NCBI GenBank assembly: GCA_015071005.1
Contig: SVIG01000001.1
Span: 62,001 to 126,000 of the forward strand
Direction of reading: 5' to 3'
DNA length: 64,000 bases
Source of the DNA: Clostridiales bacterium
Lineage (GTDB): Bacteria > Bacillota > Clostridia > Christensenellales > Borkfalkiaceae
The notes beneath the pieces are model-generated. The model worked only from the letters and a program-made list of their open reading frames with translations, was not told where the DNA came from and did not search any database. This document shows, in pieces, positions 19,195-27,996 of the stretch (positions are counted from its first letter, which is position 1; each line of letters opens with the position of its first letter). A program made the translations under genes and the position numbers.

Positions 19195-20273
19195 AAATCG
19201 ATTTCCTCCCCTGCAAGCGCTTTCAAGCCCACGTCGAGAATTTCCGCGCGTTCTTCGTCGCTCAACTCGTACCTGCCCACCTCTTTCACAAACTCTCCGC
19301 GCTCGGAAAGATCGTTCGAAAAGGCGTTAAAATCCATCGCCAAACGAGAATTGTCCACCACTTTTGCGTAAAAATAGTTTTGCAAAAGCCGCGCGGTGAG
19401 AAGGGATATATCCTTACGCAGCCCAAGCTTGTGCCGACCAACTAATACCACTTTCACGATGTCGTCCGCGCGCACGTTCGTAAGCGCAGAACGAACGGCA
19501 CTTTCCACGTTATAATAGGTTTCACACGTGGAAATGTCCACGCCGCATTCTAAAATTCTGCGTTTTGCAAGCGTGAAAAACTGTTCGCCGACAAGCCGAC
19601 CGTTTTGAATATCCAAAAGAAAAAATCCGCGCTCGCCGCACTCGTCGAAGCCCCTGCCTTCCAAGCAACCGCAATAGCGGTATACGCCGCGCCCGTCCAA
19701 TCGCTCCAACGTACGATTGGGGATATGGATATGCCCAAGCGCCAAATAATCCACGCCCTTATTTTGCAACCGCGCAAGGGGTATGCAGTCCGCACTACCC
19801 GTTTCCATACGTGCGATTTCGCCGTGTAAAAGCAGGATATTATACCGCTCGGCACGCAGCGTAAGCGCGTGAAAAAGCCCAGGCGAAAAATAGGCGCTGT
19901 CCGCGCCCGTAACCGTGATATTTTCGGGCAAATCGTAGCTTCTCCAACCCTGACTATTGGAAAACGTACAAACGTTTTTAGGCAAATTTTCAATGGCAAA
20001 CGTACCGTCGTGATTGCCGGAGACGTAGAAAAAACACACGGGGCTTGCCTTTTCAAAAATATTCGCCACTTCTTGCTGCAAACTGCGCGGCACTTTTCTC
20101 TCGTCGAACAAATCCCCAGCAATCAGCACCGCGCTAACCCCCTGCTCTTTCGCAAACGTGCAAAGACGGCGGAATCCGTCCAGGATTTCGCTTCTCCGTA
20201 CCGCAGCTCTATCGGGCGGTAAGTTTTTGAATGCCGAACCGAGGTGTATATCCCCCGTATGTATAATCCGCAT
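19191..20273 (-). CDS. SbcD/YhaO-like DNA repair metallophosphoesterase
   Basis: 360 residues. Calcineurin-like motifs appear in order: GDIHLG (residue 7), AGDLFDE, SGNHDG, LLLHGE and ALGHIH. These ligate the two metal ions of Mre11/SbcD/YhaO nucleases. The C-terminal domain of about 100 residues probably contacts the partner ATPase encoded downstream. The pair is usually linked to DNA end processing. Confidence 0.9.
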   Translation of the reverse strand: MRIIHTGDIHLGSAFKNLPPDRAAVRRSEILDGFRRLCTFAKEQGVSAVLIAGDLFDERKVPRSLQQEVANIFEKASPVCFFYVSGNHDGTFAIENLPKNVCTFSNSQGWRSYDLPENITVTGADSAYFSPGLFHALTLRAERYNILLLHGEIARMETGSADCIPLARLQNKGVDYLALGHIHIPNRTLERLDGRGVYRYCGCLEGRGFDECGERGFFLLDIQNGRLVGEQFFTLAKRRILECGVDISTCETYYNVESAVRSALTNVRADDIVKVVLVGRHKLGLRKDISLLTARLLQNYFYAKVVDNSRLAMDFNAFSNDLSERGEFVKEVGRYELSDEERAEILDVGLKALAGEEIDL

Positions 20274-20430
20274 AATCCACTCTCTTTCGTTCTTTTTTCT
20301 TAATTATAGCACGCGCGCGCGAAAAAGTAAAGAGCGCGCGCAAATTTTTCGTCTATTTTTTTTTGTTAAACGCGTACACGGTAGCCGCAAAATGAGAAAA
20401 CTCCCCGTTTTTACGGGAAGCTTTTACTCT

Positions 20431-20772
20431 TTATTTCGACATTTGCAAAATCGCGAACAACGCGGCGAATACGACAAGCATAATCCCCGTCGCAATCCAC
20501 TTAATTTTGCGTTGCTTTTGTTTGTTCATCGGCACGTAAATCGTATGTCCGCAAACGGGACATTTCCCGTTTTCCATCAGCGTTTTACAACGCCGACAAT
20601 GAATTTCTTGCGGCATTGTATCGTCGTACTCACGTTTATACTTTTCTTCCTTTTCAATCTTATCAATAGGCTTTGAAATCGGCGCTAAGCCCTGCGCTTC
20701 TAACGCCTTGTCCATCTCCGCCAAAATACGCGCTTCTTCTTCCCTTTTTTGCTGTCTTGTTTTTTTACTCAT
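20431..20772 (-). CDS. Small zinc-ribbon membrane protein
   Basis: 113 residues. A charged N-terminal region (KKTRQQKREEEARILAEMDK) is followed by a zinc-ribbon (CRRCKTLMENGKCPVC) and one C-terminal helix (WIATGIMLVVFAALFAIL). I do not recognise a named family. AAGGAAAA precedes the ATG. It lies 12 bases after cardiolipin synthase and is probably co-transcribed with it. Confidence 0.7.
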   Translation of the reverse strand: MSKKTRQQKREEEARILAEMDKALEAQGLAPISKPIDKIEKEEKYKREYDDTMPQEIHCRRCKTLMENGKCPVCGHTIYVPMNKQKQRKIKWIATGIMLVVFAALFAILQMSK

Positions 20773-20784
20773 CGTTTTTTCCTT

Positions 20785-22374
20785 TTATAGTAAAGTTTCA
20801 AATACCCGTAAAAGCGAATCGACAATCCGCCCTACCATACTCCGTTTCGTGTTTTCTTTCGTGCAAAGGGTACTGATTGCAAAGGTTTCCTCGCAATCTC
20901 TTTCCAAATCCTTCACCGCTTGACAAGACGAGAAATACACCGCGTTTTCAAAGTGGTGATAAAAACTCCGATAATCGAAGTTTATCGTTCCCACTACGGC
21001 GCTCTCCCCGTCGCAAAGCACGCTCTTCGCATGAATAAACCCACGCGTATATTCGTAAATTTTGACGCCTGCTTTGAGCAAAATCCCATAGTTAGCGCGC
21101 GTCAAACGATACACCGTCTTTTTATCGGGAACTCCCGGTGTGACGATTCTTACGTCCACGCCGCGAAGCGCTGCTCGGCAAAGCGCCGCACGCAAGCTAT
21201 CCCCTAACACCAAGTAAGGCGTGAAAATATACACGTACGATTTCGCCCGTTCAATCATATCGACGTACACGTTTTCCCCGACGCTCAAATTATCAAGCGG
21301 CGACGAATCGTAGGGCTGAATCACAGCACCGCTCTCTCCGCCGTTTAAGGGGGGCAGGTACGCAACCAAGTCCTCTTTTTCTTTATAAAACGCGTTCCAA
21401 AAATGGAAAAACATACGGACAAAGGACGCCACCGCGTTCCCCGATACCATAATCCCCGTATCCTTCCAATGCCCAAAACGCTGTTTTTCGCCGATATATT
21501 CATCCGCGATATTGATACCGCCCGTGAACGCGGTTTTTCCGTCCACAACGAGCATTTTTCGATGATCGCGATTGTTCATACGCACCGCAAAAAAAGGTAC
21601 GACCTTGTTAAAGCGCATCGCTTTCACGTTCTCGTGCAAGCTCTCTAAATACCGATCGTATTTTGGCGGCAGGGAAGTCATACACCCAAAATCATCGTAG
21701 ATAATACGGATTTGTACCCCTTCTTCCGCTTTTTCGAGCAGGATTTGCAAAATTTCGCTCCACATCTTGCCATGCGACAGAATAAAATACTCCAAAAGTA
21801 TAAACTTTTCGGCTTTTTTAAGCTCCGCTTTCATACTTTCGAACATCTTTTCGCCACAATCGTAATAAACGACGTCCCCATCATACGCAGCAGGACACCC
21901 TGCATATCGATGCAAAAACCGACTGATTGTGTCCGCGCGCGTTTGCGCGTTCTTTTGTTTTACGCCCCCGAACGAGCTATCAAAAGCCGCGGCATTCTCT
22001 TTTCCCGAGGCGGCAAGCTGTTTTTTGATTTTGTGCGCAGGTCTGCCCTCGCCGTACAAAAGATACATCGGCACGCCGACAATCGGTACAATCAGCATCA
22101 ACAAAATCCAATTCAGCTTCATAGACGGCCGATCGTTGCGGTTGATTAGATAAATCACCGCGATCAAGGCAAGCAAGCCGACCGTCGCCTCCACCGCCAT
22201 TGCAATTTTGGACGAATACACAAGCGTGTATAAAAGCCAAACGTAGCCGATAATTTGCAAAAGCACCAAAATCAGGAAAATAAAAAAGCGATTGTATAGA
22301 AAAACTTTATAACTTCTATCGTTGGCGATCGTTCTTTCTATTCGTTTTTTCTTTTTCTCACTAATTTTCCGCAA
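20785..22374 (-). CDS. cls: Cardiolipin synthase (phospholipase D type)
   Basis: 529 residues. Two or three N-terminal membrane helices precede two phospholipase-D motifs: HRKMLVVDGKTAFTGG and HAKSVLCDGESAVVGTINFD. The enzyme joins two phosphatidylglycerol molecules into cardiolipin. The frame opens at an ATG at 22455, but a perfect promoter (TTGACA-17-TACAAT) lies inside that extension, so translation cannot begin there from this promoter. TTG at 22374 has GGTGA four bases upstream and is the best start. Confidence 0.9.
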   Translation of the reverse strand: MRKISEKKKKRIERTIANDRSYKVFLYNRFFIFLILVLLQIIGYVWLLYTLVYSSKIAMAVEATVGLLALIAVIYLINRNDRPSMKLNWILLMLIVPIVGVPMYLLYGEGRPAHKIKKQLAASGKENAAAFDSSFGGVKQKNAQTRADTISRFLHRYAGCPAAYDGDVVYYDCGEKMFESMKAELKKAEKFILLEYFILSHGKMWSEILQILLEKAEEGVQIRIIYDDFGCMTSLPPKYDRYLESLHENVKAMRFNKVVPFFAVRMNNRDHRKMLVVDGKTAFTGGINIADEYIGEKQRFGHWKDTGIMVSGNAVASFVRMFFHFWNAFYKEKEDLVAYLPPLNGGESGAVIQPYDSSPLDNLSVGENVYVDMIERAKSYVYIFTPYLVLGDSLRAALCRAALRGVDVRIVTPGVPDKKTVYRLTRANYGILLKAGVKIYEYTRGFIHAKSVLCDGESAVVGTINFDYRSFYHHFENAVYFSSCQAVKDLERDCEETFAISTLCTKENTKRSMVGRIVDSLLRVFETLL

Positions 22375-22414
22375 TTTCTCACCCGTTTTTAGTATGGTCG
22401 AACACCATGATTTT

Positions 22415-22443
22415 ATTGTATCAGCTTCCGCCCGTTTTGTCAA
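22415..22443 (-). promoter_or_regulatory. Sigma-A promoter of cls
   Basis: Minus strand TTGACA, 17 bases, TACAAT, lying within the open frame upstream of the TTG start; this rules out the longer start. Confidence 0.85.
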
Positions 22444-22562
22444 ACTTTTTTTCATTATATTATATACGTATCAAAATTGCGTTTCCGTTTCGTGAAAATT
22501 TTGTAAAAATACCCCCTTTCCCAAGTTCAAAAAATTTTTTTCAACTTTTTTATAAAAAACTA

Positions 22563-22591
22563 TTGACAAACGCGCTGTTTTGTATTATACT
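22563..22591 (+). promoter_or_regulatory. Sigma-A promoter of the rubrerythrin gene
   Basis: TTGACA, exactly 17 bases, TATACT. No PerR-like palindrome is obvious around it. Confidence 0.88.
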
Positions 22592-22645
22592 ATAAACAGT
22601 TAATAAAACTAAATCCTAATAAGGAAACAAAGCAGAGGTAAAATT

Positions 22646-23284
22646 ATGAAAAAATTTGAATGTCAGGTATGTCACTACGTAGCAGAAGGCGAAGCGCCCG
22701 AAGTATGCCCCGTTTGCAAGCAAAGCGGTAAGTTTGTAGAAGTTCCCACCCTTAAAGGTTCGAGAACGGAAGCGAACCTTCAAGCGGCTTTCGCGGGCGA
22801 ATCGCAAGCGAGAAATAAGTACACCTATTTTGCAAGCAAGGCAAGAAAAGAAGGTTTCGTACAAATCGCGGCTATCTTTGAAGAAACGGCGAAGAACGAA
22901 CAAGAACATGCAAAGATTTGGTTCAAGCTTTTGAACGGCGGCGAAATCTCCTCCACCGCGGAAAACCTTTTGGCTGCAGCGGAAGGCGAAAACTACGAAT
23001 GGACGGATATGTACGACGAATTCGCGAAAGTTGCTCACGAAGAAGGCTTTGAAGATATCGCAAAGCTTTTCGAAGGTGTTGCAGCAATCGAAAAAGAACA
23101 CGAAGAAAGATATAGAAAACTCCTTGCGAACGTAAAGGGCAACCTTGTATTCTCGAAGGATGGCGACGCTGTATGGCAATGCTCGAACTGCGGTCATATC
23201 GTAGTTGGTAAGCAAGCTCCCGAAGTTTGCCCTATTTGTGCGCATCCCCAAGCATATTTCCAAGTAAGAGCTGAAAACTACTAA
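22646..23284 (+). CDS. Rubrerythrin with rubredoxin-like domains at both ends
   Basis: 212 residues. The N-terminal [13 protein letters not shown]...CPVCK (residues 4-25) and the C-terminal [13 protein letters not shown]...CPICA are both four-cysteine rubredoxin-like iron sites. Between them is a ferritin-like di-iron helix bundle ([36 protein letters not shown]). Rubrerythrins reduce hydrogen peroxide in anaerobes. Classical members carry one rubredoxin domain, at the C-terminus, or at the N-terminus in reverse rubrerythrin; this one has two. It is a single-gene transcript between a strong promoter and terminator. Confidence 0.95.
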   Translation: MKKFECQVCHYVAEGEAPEVCPVCKQSGKFVEVPTLKGSRTEANLQAAFAGESQARNKYTYFASKARKEGFVQIAAIFEETAKNEQEHAKIWFKLLNGGEISSTAENLLAAAEGENYEWTDMYDEFAKVAHEEGFEDIAKLFEGVAAIEKEHEERYRKLLANVKGNLVFSKDGDAVWQCSNCGHIVVGKQAPEVCPICAHPQAYFQVRAENY

Positions 23285-23308
23285 TTAAAAACCTCCGATA
23301 ATATAGGA

Positions 23309-23342
23309 AGCGCCCCCGACTTTGGTCGGGGGCGCTTTTTTT
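23309..23342 (+). terminator. Rubrerythrin terminator
   Basis: GC-rich hairpin AGCGCCCCCGAC / GTCGGGGGCGCT followed by seven T residues. Confidence 0.93.
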
Positions 23343-23363
23343 CGCACACGGTCGCAATACGGC

Positions 23364-23395
23364 AAAAAAAGCTCCCGAATATTCGGGAGCTTTTT
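23364..23395 (-). terminator. Terminator of the lipoprotein gene at 23412
   Basis: GCTCCCGAAT / ATTCGGGAGC palindrome with T runs on both strands, just after the minus-strand gene. Confidence 0.88.
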
Positions 23396-23411
23396 GTTTT
23401 TATCAATAGGT

Positions 23412-24260
23412 TTATGCCGTTACAGGTGCGGTTACAACCGTCGTGCCGATATCGCTGAACACGATGTCGCCGTCGAATACATAGTTATAGGTAAGCCCCT
23501 GGTAGGTCATCTTTACCGTGTAATAGATTTCTGCGTGATCGAAAGTACCTTCTTCCGTCAAAACGAACTTATATTCAATATTTGAGAATTTGGTCTTCGC
23601 GCCTTCCAAAGAAACCTTCATCGTATTGTTTGCAAATTCTTCCGCTGCGTCGCCCTTGATAACGAGCTTGAAATAGGACGGTACGTCCACTTCGTCTTCC
23701 ATGTTTTCATCTACAAAGAAGGAAACGTCGCTAAACGAATAGTCGGTGAAATCATACAACGGGTTGAAAATCTTGTCAGGATCCATACCTGCGTTTGCGC
23801 AAATTTCCGCCCAAGTCATATTTGCAGACATTAAAGGTCCGTTATTGTCTTTCGCGTACGCCGTTCCGGAAATTGTGCCGTCCTCCGCTTCTTCTTCGAT
23901 GTACCATACCTGCAATTTACGCGTTTCACCCAAATCGCCCGTGTCTACGTAAGAATATTCGTAAAGATTTGCGCCGTCAATTTTATCAATGACCTCGATG
24001 TCCATAACGACATCCATACCCATTACGTTGCACGTTGCGTCATACGTCGTCGTACACGTAAAATTGCCTTTGCAATCATTGATCACCGTCATAATGTCGG
24101 TGTAAGTTTGCTCCGCCGTCTTACCGTTCAAATTTTCCACTTTCGTGTAACCTTCGGGAGTTTTTTCCCCGCCATCGCCGCCTTTATCGCCGCAAGCCAC
24201 CATCGATAACGTGGATACCGCACAAAGCGTACCAAGCAATACTTTCGCCCATTTCTTCAT
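23412..24260 (-). CDS. Lipoprotein of unknown function
   Basis: 282 residues. A signal peptide ends in the lipobox SMVAC (Cys23), followed by a Gly/Asp/Lys linker. The mature part is acidic and rich in Thr, Tyr and Asp, with alternating patterns that suggest beta structure (DIEVIDKIDGANLYEYSYV). I recognise no family. It is monocistronic with its own strong promoter and terminator. A sensor or surface-binding role is possible, but nothing in the sequence shows it. Confidence 0.8.
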   Translation of the reverse strand: MKKWAKVLLGTLCAVSTLSMVACGDKGGDGGEKTPEGYTKVENLNGKTAEQTYTDIMTVINDCKGNFTCTTTYDATCNVMGMDVVMDIEVIDKIDGANLYEYSYVDTGDLGETRKLQVWYIEEEAEDGTISGTAYAKDNNGPLMSANMTWAEICANAGMDPDKIFNPLYDFTDYSFSDVSFFVDENMEDEVDVPSYFKLVIKGDAAEEFANNTMKVSLEGAKTKFSNIEYKFVLTEEGTFDHAEIYYTVKMTYQGLTYNYVFDGDIVFSDIGTTVVTAPVTA

Positions 24261-24301
24261 AATATTTTCTCCTTTTCTACCCTCTGGGTAATATTGAAAA
24301 T

Positions 24302-24330
24302 ATTATACTACTTAAAACAAATATTGTCAA
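24302..24330 (-). promoter_or_regulatory. Sigma-A promoter of the 23412 lipoprotein gene
   Basis: Consensus TTGACA, 17 bases, TATAAT on the minus strand. Confidence 0.9.
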
Positions 24331-24355
24331 TATATTTTCAAAAATTTTTCATAGT

Positions 24356-24387
24356 AAACCGCCGCGAGCGCTTGCTCGCGGCGGTTT
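24356..24387 (-). terminator. Terminator after trxA
   Basis: AAACCGCCGCGAGC / GCTCGCGGCGGTTT palindrome with a four-base loop, directly after the trxA stop on the minus strand. Confidence 0.85.
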
Positions 24388-24404
24388 GTTTCTCGTGAAA
24401 CGAA

Positions 24405-24728
24405 TTAAAGATTTTCTTGAATAAACCCTTCGAGCATCGCTTCGGGCTTAAAGCCTAAGCTGTTTGCTACGGGTTTTCCATCCTTGAATGCAATGATATT
24501 CGGAATACTCGTAATCCCGTATTGAATCGCGGCGGGTTCGTTTTCTTCTTCATCAATGTCCATTTTTACAAACACCGCTTTCCCGTCGTATTTGTCCGAA
24601 AGGTCTTCAAATACGGGCGCGAGCATTCTGCAAGGTCCGCACCAGCTCGCCCAAAAATCACAAAATACCGTCTTATCCGTATTTTGCAAGAGTTCGTCCA
24701 ATTCTTTCGCCGTAATGTATTTTACCAT
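24405..24728 (-). CDS. trxA: Thioredoxin
   Basis: 107 residues, usual length. The active-site WCGPCR lies in FWASWCGPCRMLAP, and the conserved cis-Pro appears in ITSIPNIIAF. It is a cytosolic dithiol reductant. GGGG precedes the ATG. It follows hisS by 24 bases and is probably the last gene of that operon. Confidence 0.96.
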   Translation of the reverse strand: MVKYITAKELDELLQNTDKTVFCDFWASWCGPCRMLAPVFEDLSDKYDGKAVFVKMDIDEEENEPAAIQYGITSIPNIIAFKDGKPVANSLGFKPEAMLEGFIQENL

Positions 24729-24752
24729 AATCTTTCCCCTTTGTTAGTATGT

Positions 24753-26003
24753 TTATTTGCTTTGAAAATATGCGAGCATCTCGGCAAAAGCTACGCTTTC
24801 GCTTTCCCCTGTCGCCATACATTTCACGTTCGCTTTCCCTTCCGCAAGCTCGTTACCGCCAATGACCGCTACGTACTGCGCGCCAATCTTGTCCGCGTAC
24901 TTAAACTGCGCTTTAATCGAACGCTCCATGTGGTCGATTTCCGCGAAAATCCCCGCTTTTCTCAAAGTGGTCGCAATTTCAAACGCCTTTTGACGGCAGT
25001 CCTTGTCCATACCCGCTAAGTACACGACGGGTTTCGCTTCATCGGGAATTTCCACGCCCGTTTGCTCCATCACGATCAACAGACGTTCAATCCCTGCCGC
25101 AAACCCGACCGCAGGCATCGCCTTACCGCCAAGCTCCTCAATGAGTCCGTCGTATCTACCGCCTGCGCAAACGGTACCCTGCGCGCCGATGGACGTGGAA
25201 ACAAACTCGAACACGGTACGGGTATAATAGTCCAAACCGCGCACGATACGGGAATCGATTTCATACGCAATCCCCGATAAATCCAAGCACGTTTTCACCT
25301 CTTCGAAGTGTGCCGCGCAATCGTCGCAAAGGTATTCCAAAATCGTGGGCGCGTCCGCGTTAATCTTTTTGCAACCCTCTTCCTTACAGTCGAGAAGTCG
25401 AAGCGGATTCTTTTCATAGCGCGTTTTACAATCGTGGCAAAGTCCTTCCAAATGGGGCGCAAAAAACTCCTTCAACGCCTTGTTGTACGCCGCGCGACAG
25501 GTTTTACAACCGATAGAATTGAGTTTAAGCGCAACGTTCAAGCCGAGCTTTTTCAAGAGCGTATCCGCCATCAAAATCGCTTCCGCATCCGTTTGCGCGC
25601 TTGCCGCGCCGAAAATTTCCACGCCGAATTGGTGGAATTCACGCAGTCTGCCTGCTTGCGGTCTTTCATAACGGAATGCCGGCGTTATATAGTACATCTT
25701 CGCAGGAAGTACGCCGCCTGCGAGTCCGTTTTCAATGAACGCGCGTACCGCGCCTGCCGTGCCTTCGGGTTTGAGGGTAATCGAGCGGTCGCCCTTGTCC
25801 TTGAAGGTGTACATTTCTTTCGTGACAATGTCCGTCGTATCCCCCACGCCGCGCTGGAAAAGCTCGGTGTGTTCAAAGGTCGGCGTACGGATTTCTTTTA
25901 AGTTGAAAAGCTTGGCAACGTCGCGCGCCATGCCCTCCACGTATTGCCATTTATATGCGTCTTGGGGCAAAACGTCTTTCGTGCCCTTGGGAATATAAAT
26001 CAT
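24753..26003 (-). CDS. hisS: Histidyl-tRNA synthetase
   Basis: 416 residues. It charges tRNA-His. Class II motif 2 is FRYERPQAGRLREFHQFG and motif 3 is VGFAAGIERLL; the histidine A-box is visible as GLDYYTRTVFE. A cysteine-rich insert (about residues 168-236) contains several CxxC pairs. The C-terminal anticodon-binding domain ends the protein. It lies 61 bases after hslU. No T-box leader is possible in that gap. Confidence 0.97.
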   Translation of the reverse strand: MIYIPKGTKDVLPQDAYKWQYVEGMARDVAKLFNLKEIRTPTFEHTELFQRGVGDTTDIVTKEMYTFKDKGDRSITLKPEGTAGAVRAFIENGLAGGVLPAKMYYITPAFRYERPQAGRLREFHQFGVEIFGAASAQTDAEAILMADTLLKKLGLNVALKLNSIGCKTCRAAYNKALKEFFAPHLEGLCHDCKTRYEKNPLRLLDCKEEGCKKINADAPTILEYLCDDCAAHFEEVKTCLDLSGIAYEIDSRIVRGLDYYTRTVFEFVSTSIGAQGTVCAGGRYDGLIEELGGKAMPAVGFAAGIERLLIVMEQTGVEIPDEAKPVVYLAGMDKDCRQKAFEIATTLRKAGIFAEIDHMERSIKAQFKYADKIGAQYVAVIGGNELAEGKANVKCMATGESESVAFAEMLAYFQSK

Positions 26004-26064
26004 AAATGTTTTCCTTTTTGAGTTCGTTAAAATTATGCTTGCTTAAAAAATTCGTTTGATTTGT

Positions 26065-27375
26065 TTACAAAACGTATTTCTTCAAGTTTCTGTCGCCCGT
26101 GAGCTTTTTCAAATGCTCATCGACGTACTTCTTGTCGATTTCGAGCGTAAACGTGGGATAATCGCCGCCTGCGTTAAAGGAAATATCTTCGAGCAGGTAT
26201 TCCATAACGGTGTGCAAACGTCTTGCGCCGATGTCCTCGCTCGTCAAGTTCAATTCCACCGCCACTTCCGCGATACGCTCGATTGCGCCTTGGTCGAATA
26301 CCAAACGAATGTTATCCACTTCAAGCAATTTTCCGTATTGGAAAGTAAGCGAATTCTCCGTCTCCGTCAAAATCTTGACAAAATCTTCTTTGGTGAGCGA
26401 CTGCAATTCCACCGAAACGGGGAAACGGCCTTGAAGCTCGGGAATTAAATCCTCAATCGCGGCTACGTGGAACGCACCTGCCGCAATAAAGAGAATGAAA
26501 TCCGTCTTAATCGGCCCATATTTCGTCACAACTGTCGAGCCTTCCACGATGGGAAGAATATCGCGCTGTACCCCTTCACGGGAAACGTCCGCACCATTGC
26601 GATTGCCCTTGCCTGCAATCTTATCGATTTCGTCGATGAAGACGATACCGTCGTTTTCCGCGCGATAGATCGCTTCCGACTTAATCGCGTCCTCGTCCAC
26701 GAGCTTGGAAGATTCTTCTTCAAGTGCAATTTGGAAAGCTTCGCGCACCGTCAAACGGCGTTTTTTCTTCTTTTGGGGGAACATATCGCCGAAAATACTG
26801 CCAAGTGAAATTGCCGCGCCGCCGGGCATCAATTCCATCGGTTGAGAAGGCACGTCGACGACTTCCATTTCAATCGTGAAATTATCGTAGAAGCCCTTTC
26901 TGAATTCTTCCAAAAGGTTGGCTTCCCATACTTCTTTCGCCGTGTCGCCCTTTTCGTCCTTCTTCGCTTCTACAAGCGCGCGAAGAATACGTTTTTCCGC
27001 ATACGCCGTTGCGCGAGCCTTGACCTCTTCTTCCTTTTCCGCTTTGACAAGGCGGTACGCACATTCCGCCAAATCGCGGATCATGCCTTCTACGTCCTTG
27101 CCTACGTAACCCACTTCGGTATATTTCGTCGCTTCTACCTTGACAAAAGGCGCTTTAACGAGTTTTGCAAGACGTCTTGCAATCTCCGTTTTACCAACCC
27201 CCGTCGGGCCTTTCATGATGATATTCTTCGGCGTGATTTCCTCACGGATTTCCGCAGGGAGCTGCGCGCGGCGATAACGATTGCGAAGCGCGATTGCCAC
27301 CGCCTTTTTCGCTTCGTCTTGACCGATGATATATTTGTCTAATCTATATACGATTTGCTTGGGGGATAAATCCAT
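26065..27375 (-). CDS. hslU: HslU, ATPase subunit of the HslVU protease
   Basis: 436 residues. Walker A is GPTGVGKTEIARRL near residue 55, Walker B is IVFIDEIDKIAGKG, sensor regions are GRFPVSVEL and ADIGARRLH-like sequence, and the C-terminal KKYVL tail docks in HslV. It unfolds substrates for HslV. The ATG immediately follows the hslV stop (TAAATG), so translation is coupled. Confidence 0.97.
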   Translation of the reverse strand: MDLSPKQIVYRLDKYIIGQDEAKKAVAIALRNRYRRAQLPAEIREEITPKNIIMKGPTGVGKTEIARRLAKLVKAPFVKVEATKYTEVGYVGKDVEGMIRDLAECAYRLVKAEKEEEVKARATAYAEKRILRALVEAKKDEKGDTAKEVWEANLLEEFRKGFYDNFTIEMEVVDVPSQPMELMPGGAAISLGSIFGDMFPQKKKKRRLTVREAFQIALEEESSKLVDEDAIKSEAIYRAENDGIVFIDEIDKIAGKGNRNGADVSREGVQRDILPIVEGSTVVTKYGPIKTDFILFIAAGAFHVAAIEDLIPELQGRFPVSVELQSLTKEDFVKILTETENSLTFQYGKLLEVDNIRLVFDQGAIERIAEVAVELNLTSEDIGARRLHTVMEYLLEDISFNAGGDYPTFTLEIDKKYVDEHLKKLTGDRNLKKYVL

Positions 27376-27978
27376 TTATTTGTCCTCCTTTTTTGTGCAT
27401 TTTTTCGTTTTTGCAGGGGGCGTGTCCGTATTTACCGCATTTTCGCCCACCGTTTCGCAACGGATATTGTCGTTGGTGAATACGCAAATTTCCGAAGCGA
27501 TTTTCAGCGCTTTTCTCGCGATTGTTTCCGCGTCGTAATCGGTTTCTTGGAAGAGCGCACGTGCCGCAGCCAAGGCGTAATTGCCGCCGCTGCCGATTGC
27601 GCAAACCCCTTCGTCCGGCTCGATTACTTCGCCCGTACCCGAAAGAATCAGCAAAGTGTTTTCGTCCGCGGTGATCATCATCGCGTCGAGTTTTCTGCCC
27701 ACTTTATCACTTCTCCAAAGCTCCGCAAGCTCTACCGCCGAGCGCATCAAGTTCCCGCCGAATTTATTGAGCATGCCTTCAAACCGTTCGGTAAGCGCAA
27801 ACGCGTCCGTCACCGAGCCTGCAAAGCCCAAAATTACCTTGCCACCGTAAATACGGCGCACCTTTACCGCGGTATTTTTGAAAATAACCGATTCGCCCAT
27901 CGTCACTTGACCGTCGCCGGCAATTGCCGTCACACCCTTCTTTTTGACTGCGCAAATCGTCGTTCCTCTAAATTCCAT
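27376..27978 (-). CDS. hslV: HslV, peptidase subunit of the HslVU protease
   Basis: 200 residues. After MEFRG comes the conserved TTICAV; the first Thr would be the N-terminal nucleophile after processing. [16 protein letters not shown] and [10 protein letters not shown] are family hallmarks. A Lys/Thr-rich C-terminal extension of about 20 residues is beyond the usual end. AGGAGG before hslU lies within this extension. Confidence 0.96.
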   Translation of the reverse strand: MEFRGTTICAVKKKGVTAIAGDGQVTMGESVIFKNTAVKVRRIYGGKVILGFAGSVTDAFALTERFEGMLNKFGGNLMRSAVELAELWRSDKVGRKLDAMMITADENTLLILSGTGEVIEPDEGVCAIGSGGNYALAAARALFQETDYDAETIARKALKIASEICVFTNDNIRCETVGENAVNTDTPPAKTKKCTKKEDK

Positions 27979-27996
27979 ATCTCTTTCCGTCCTTTT

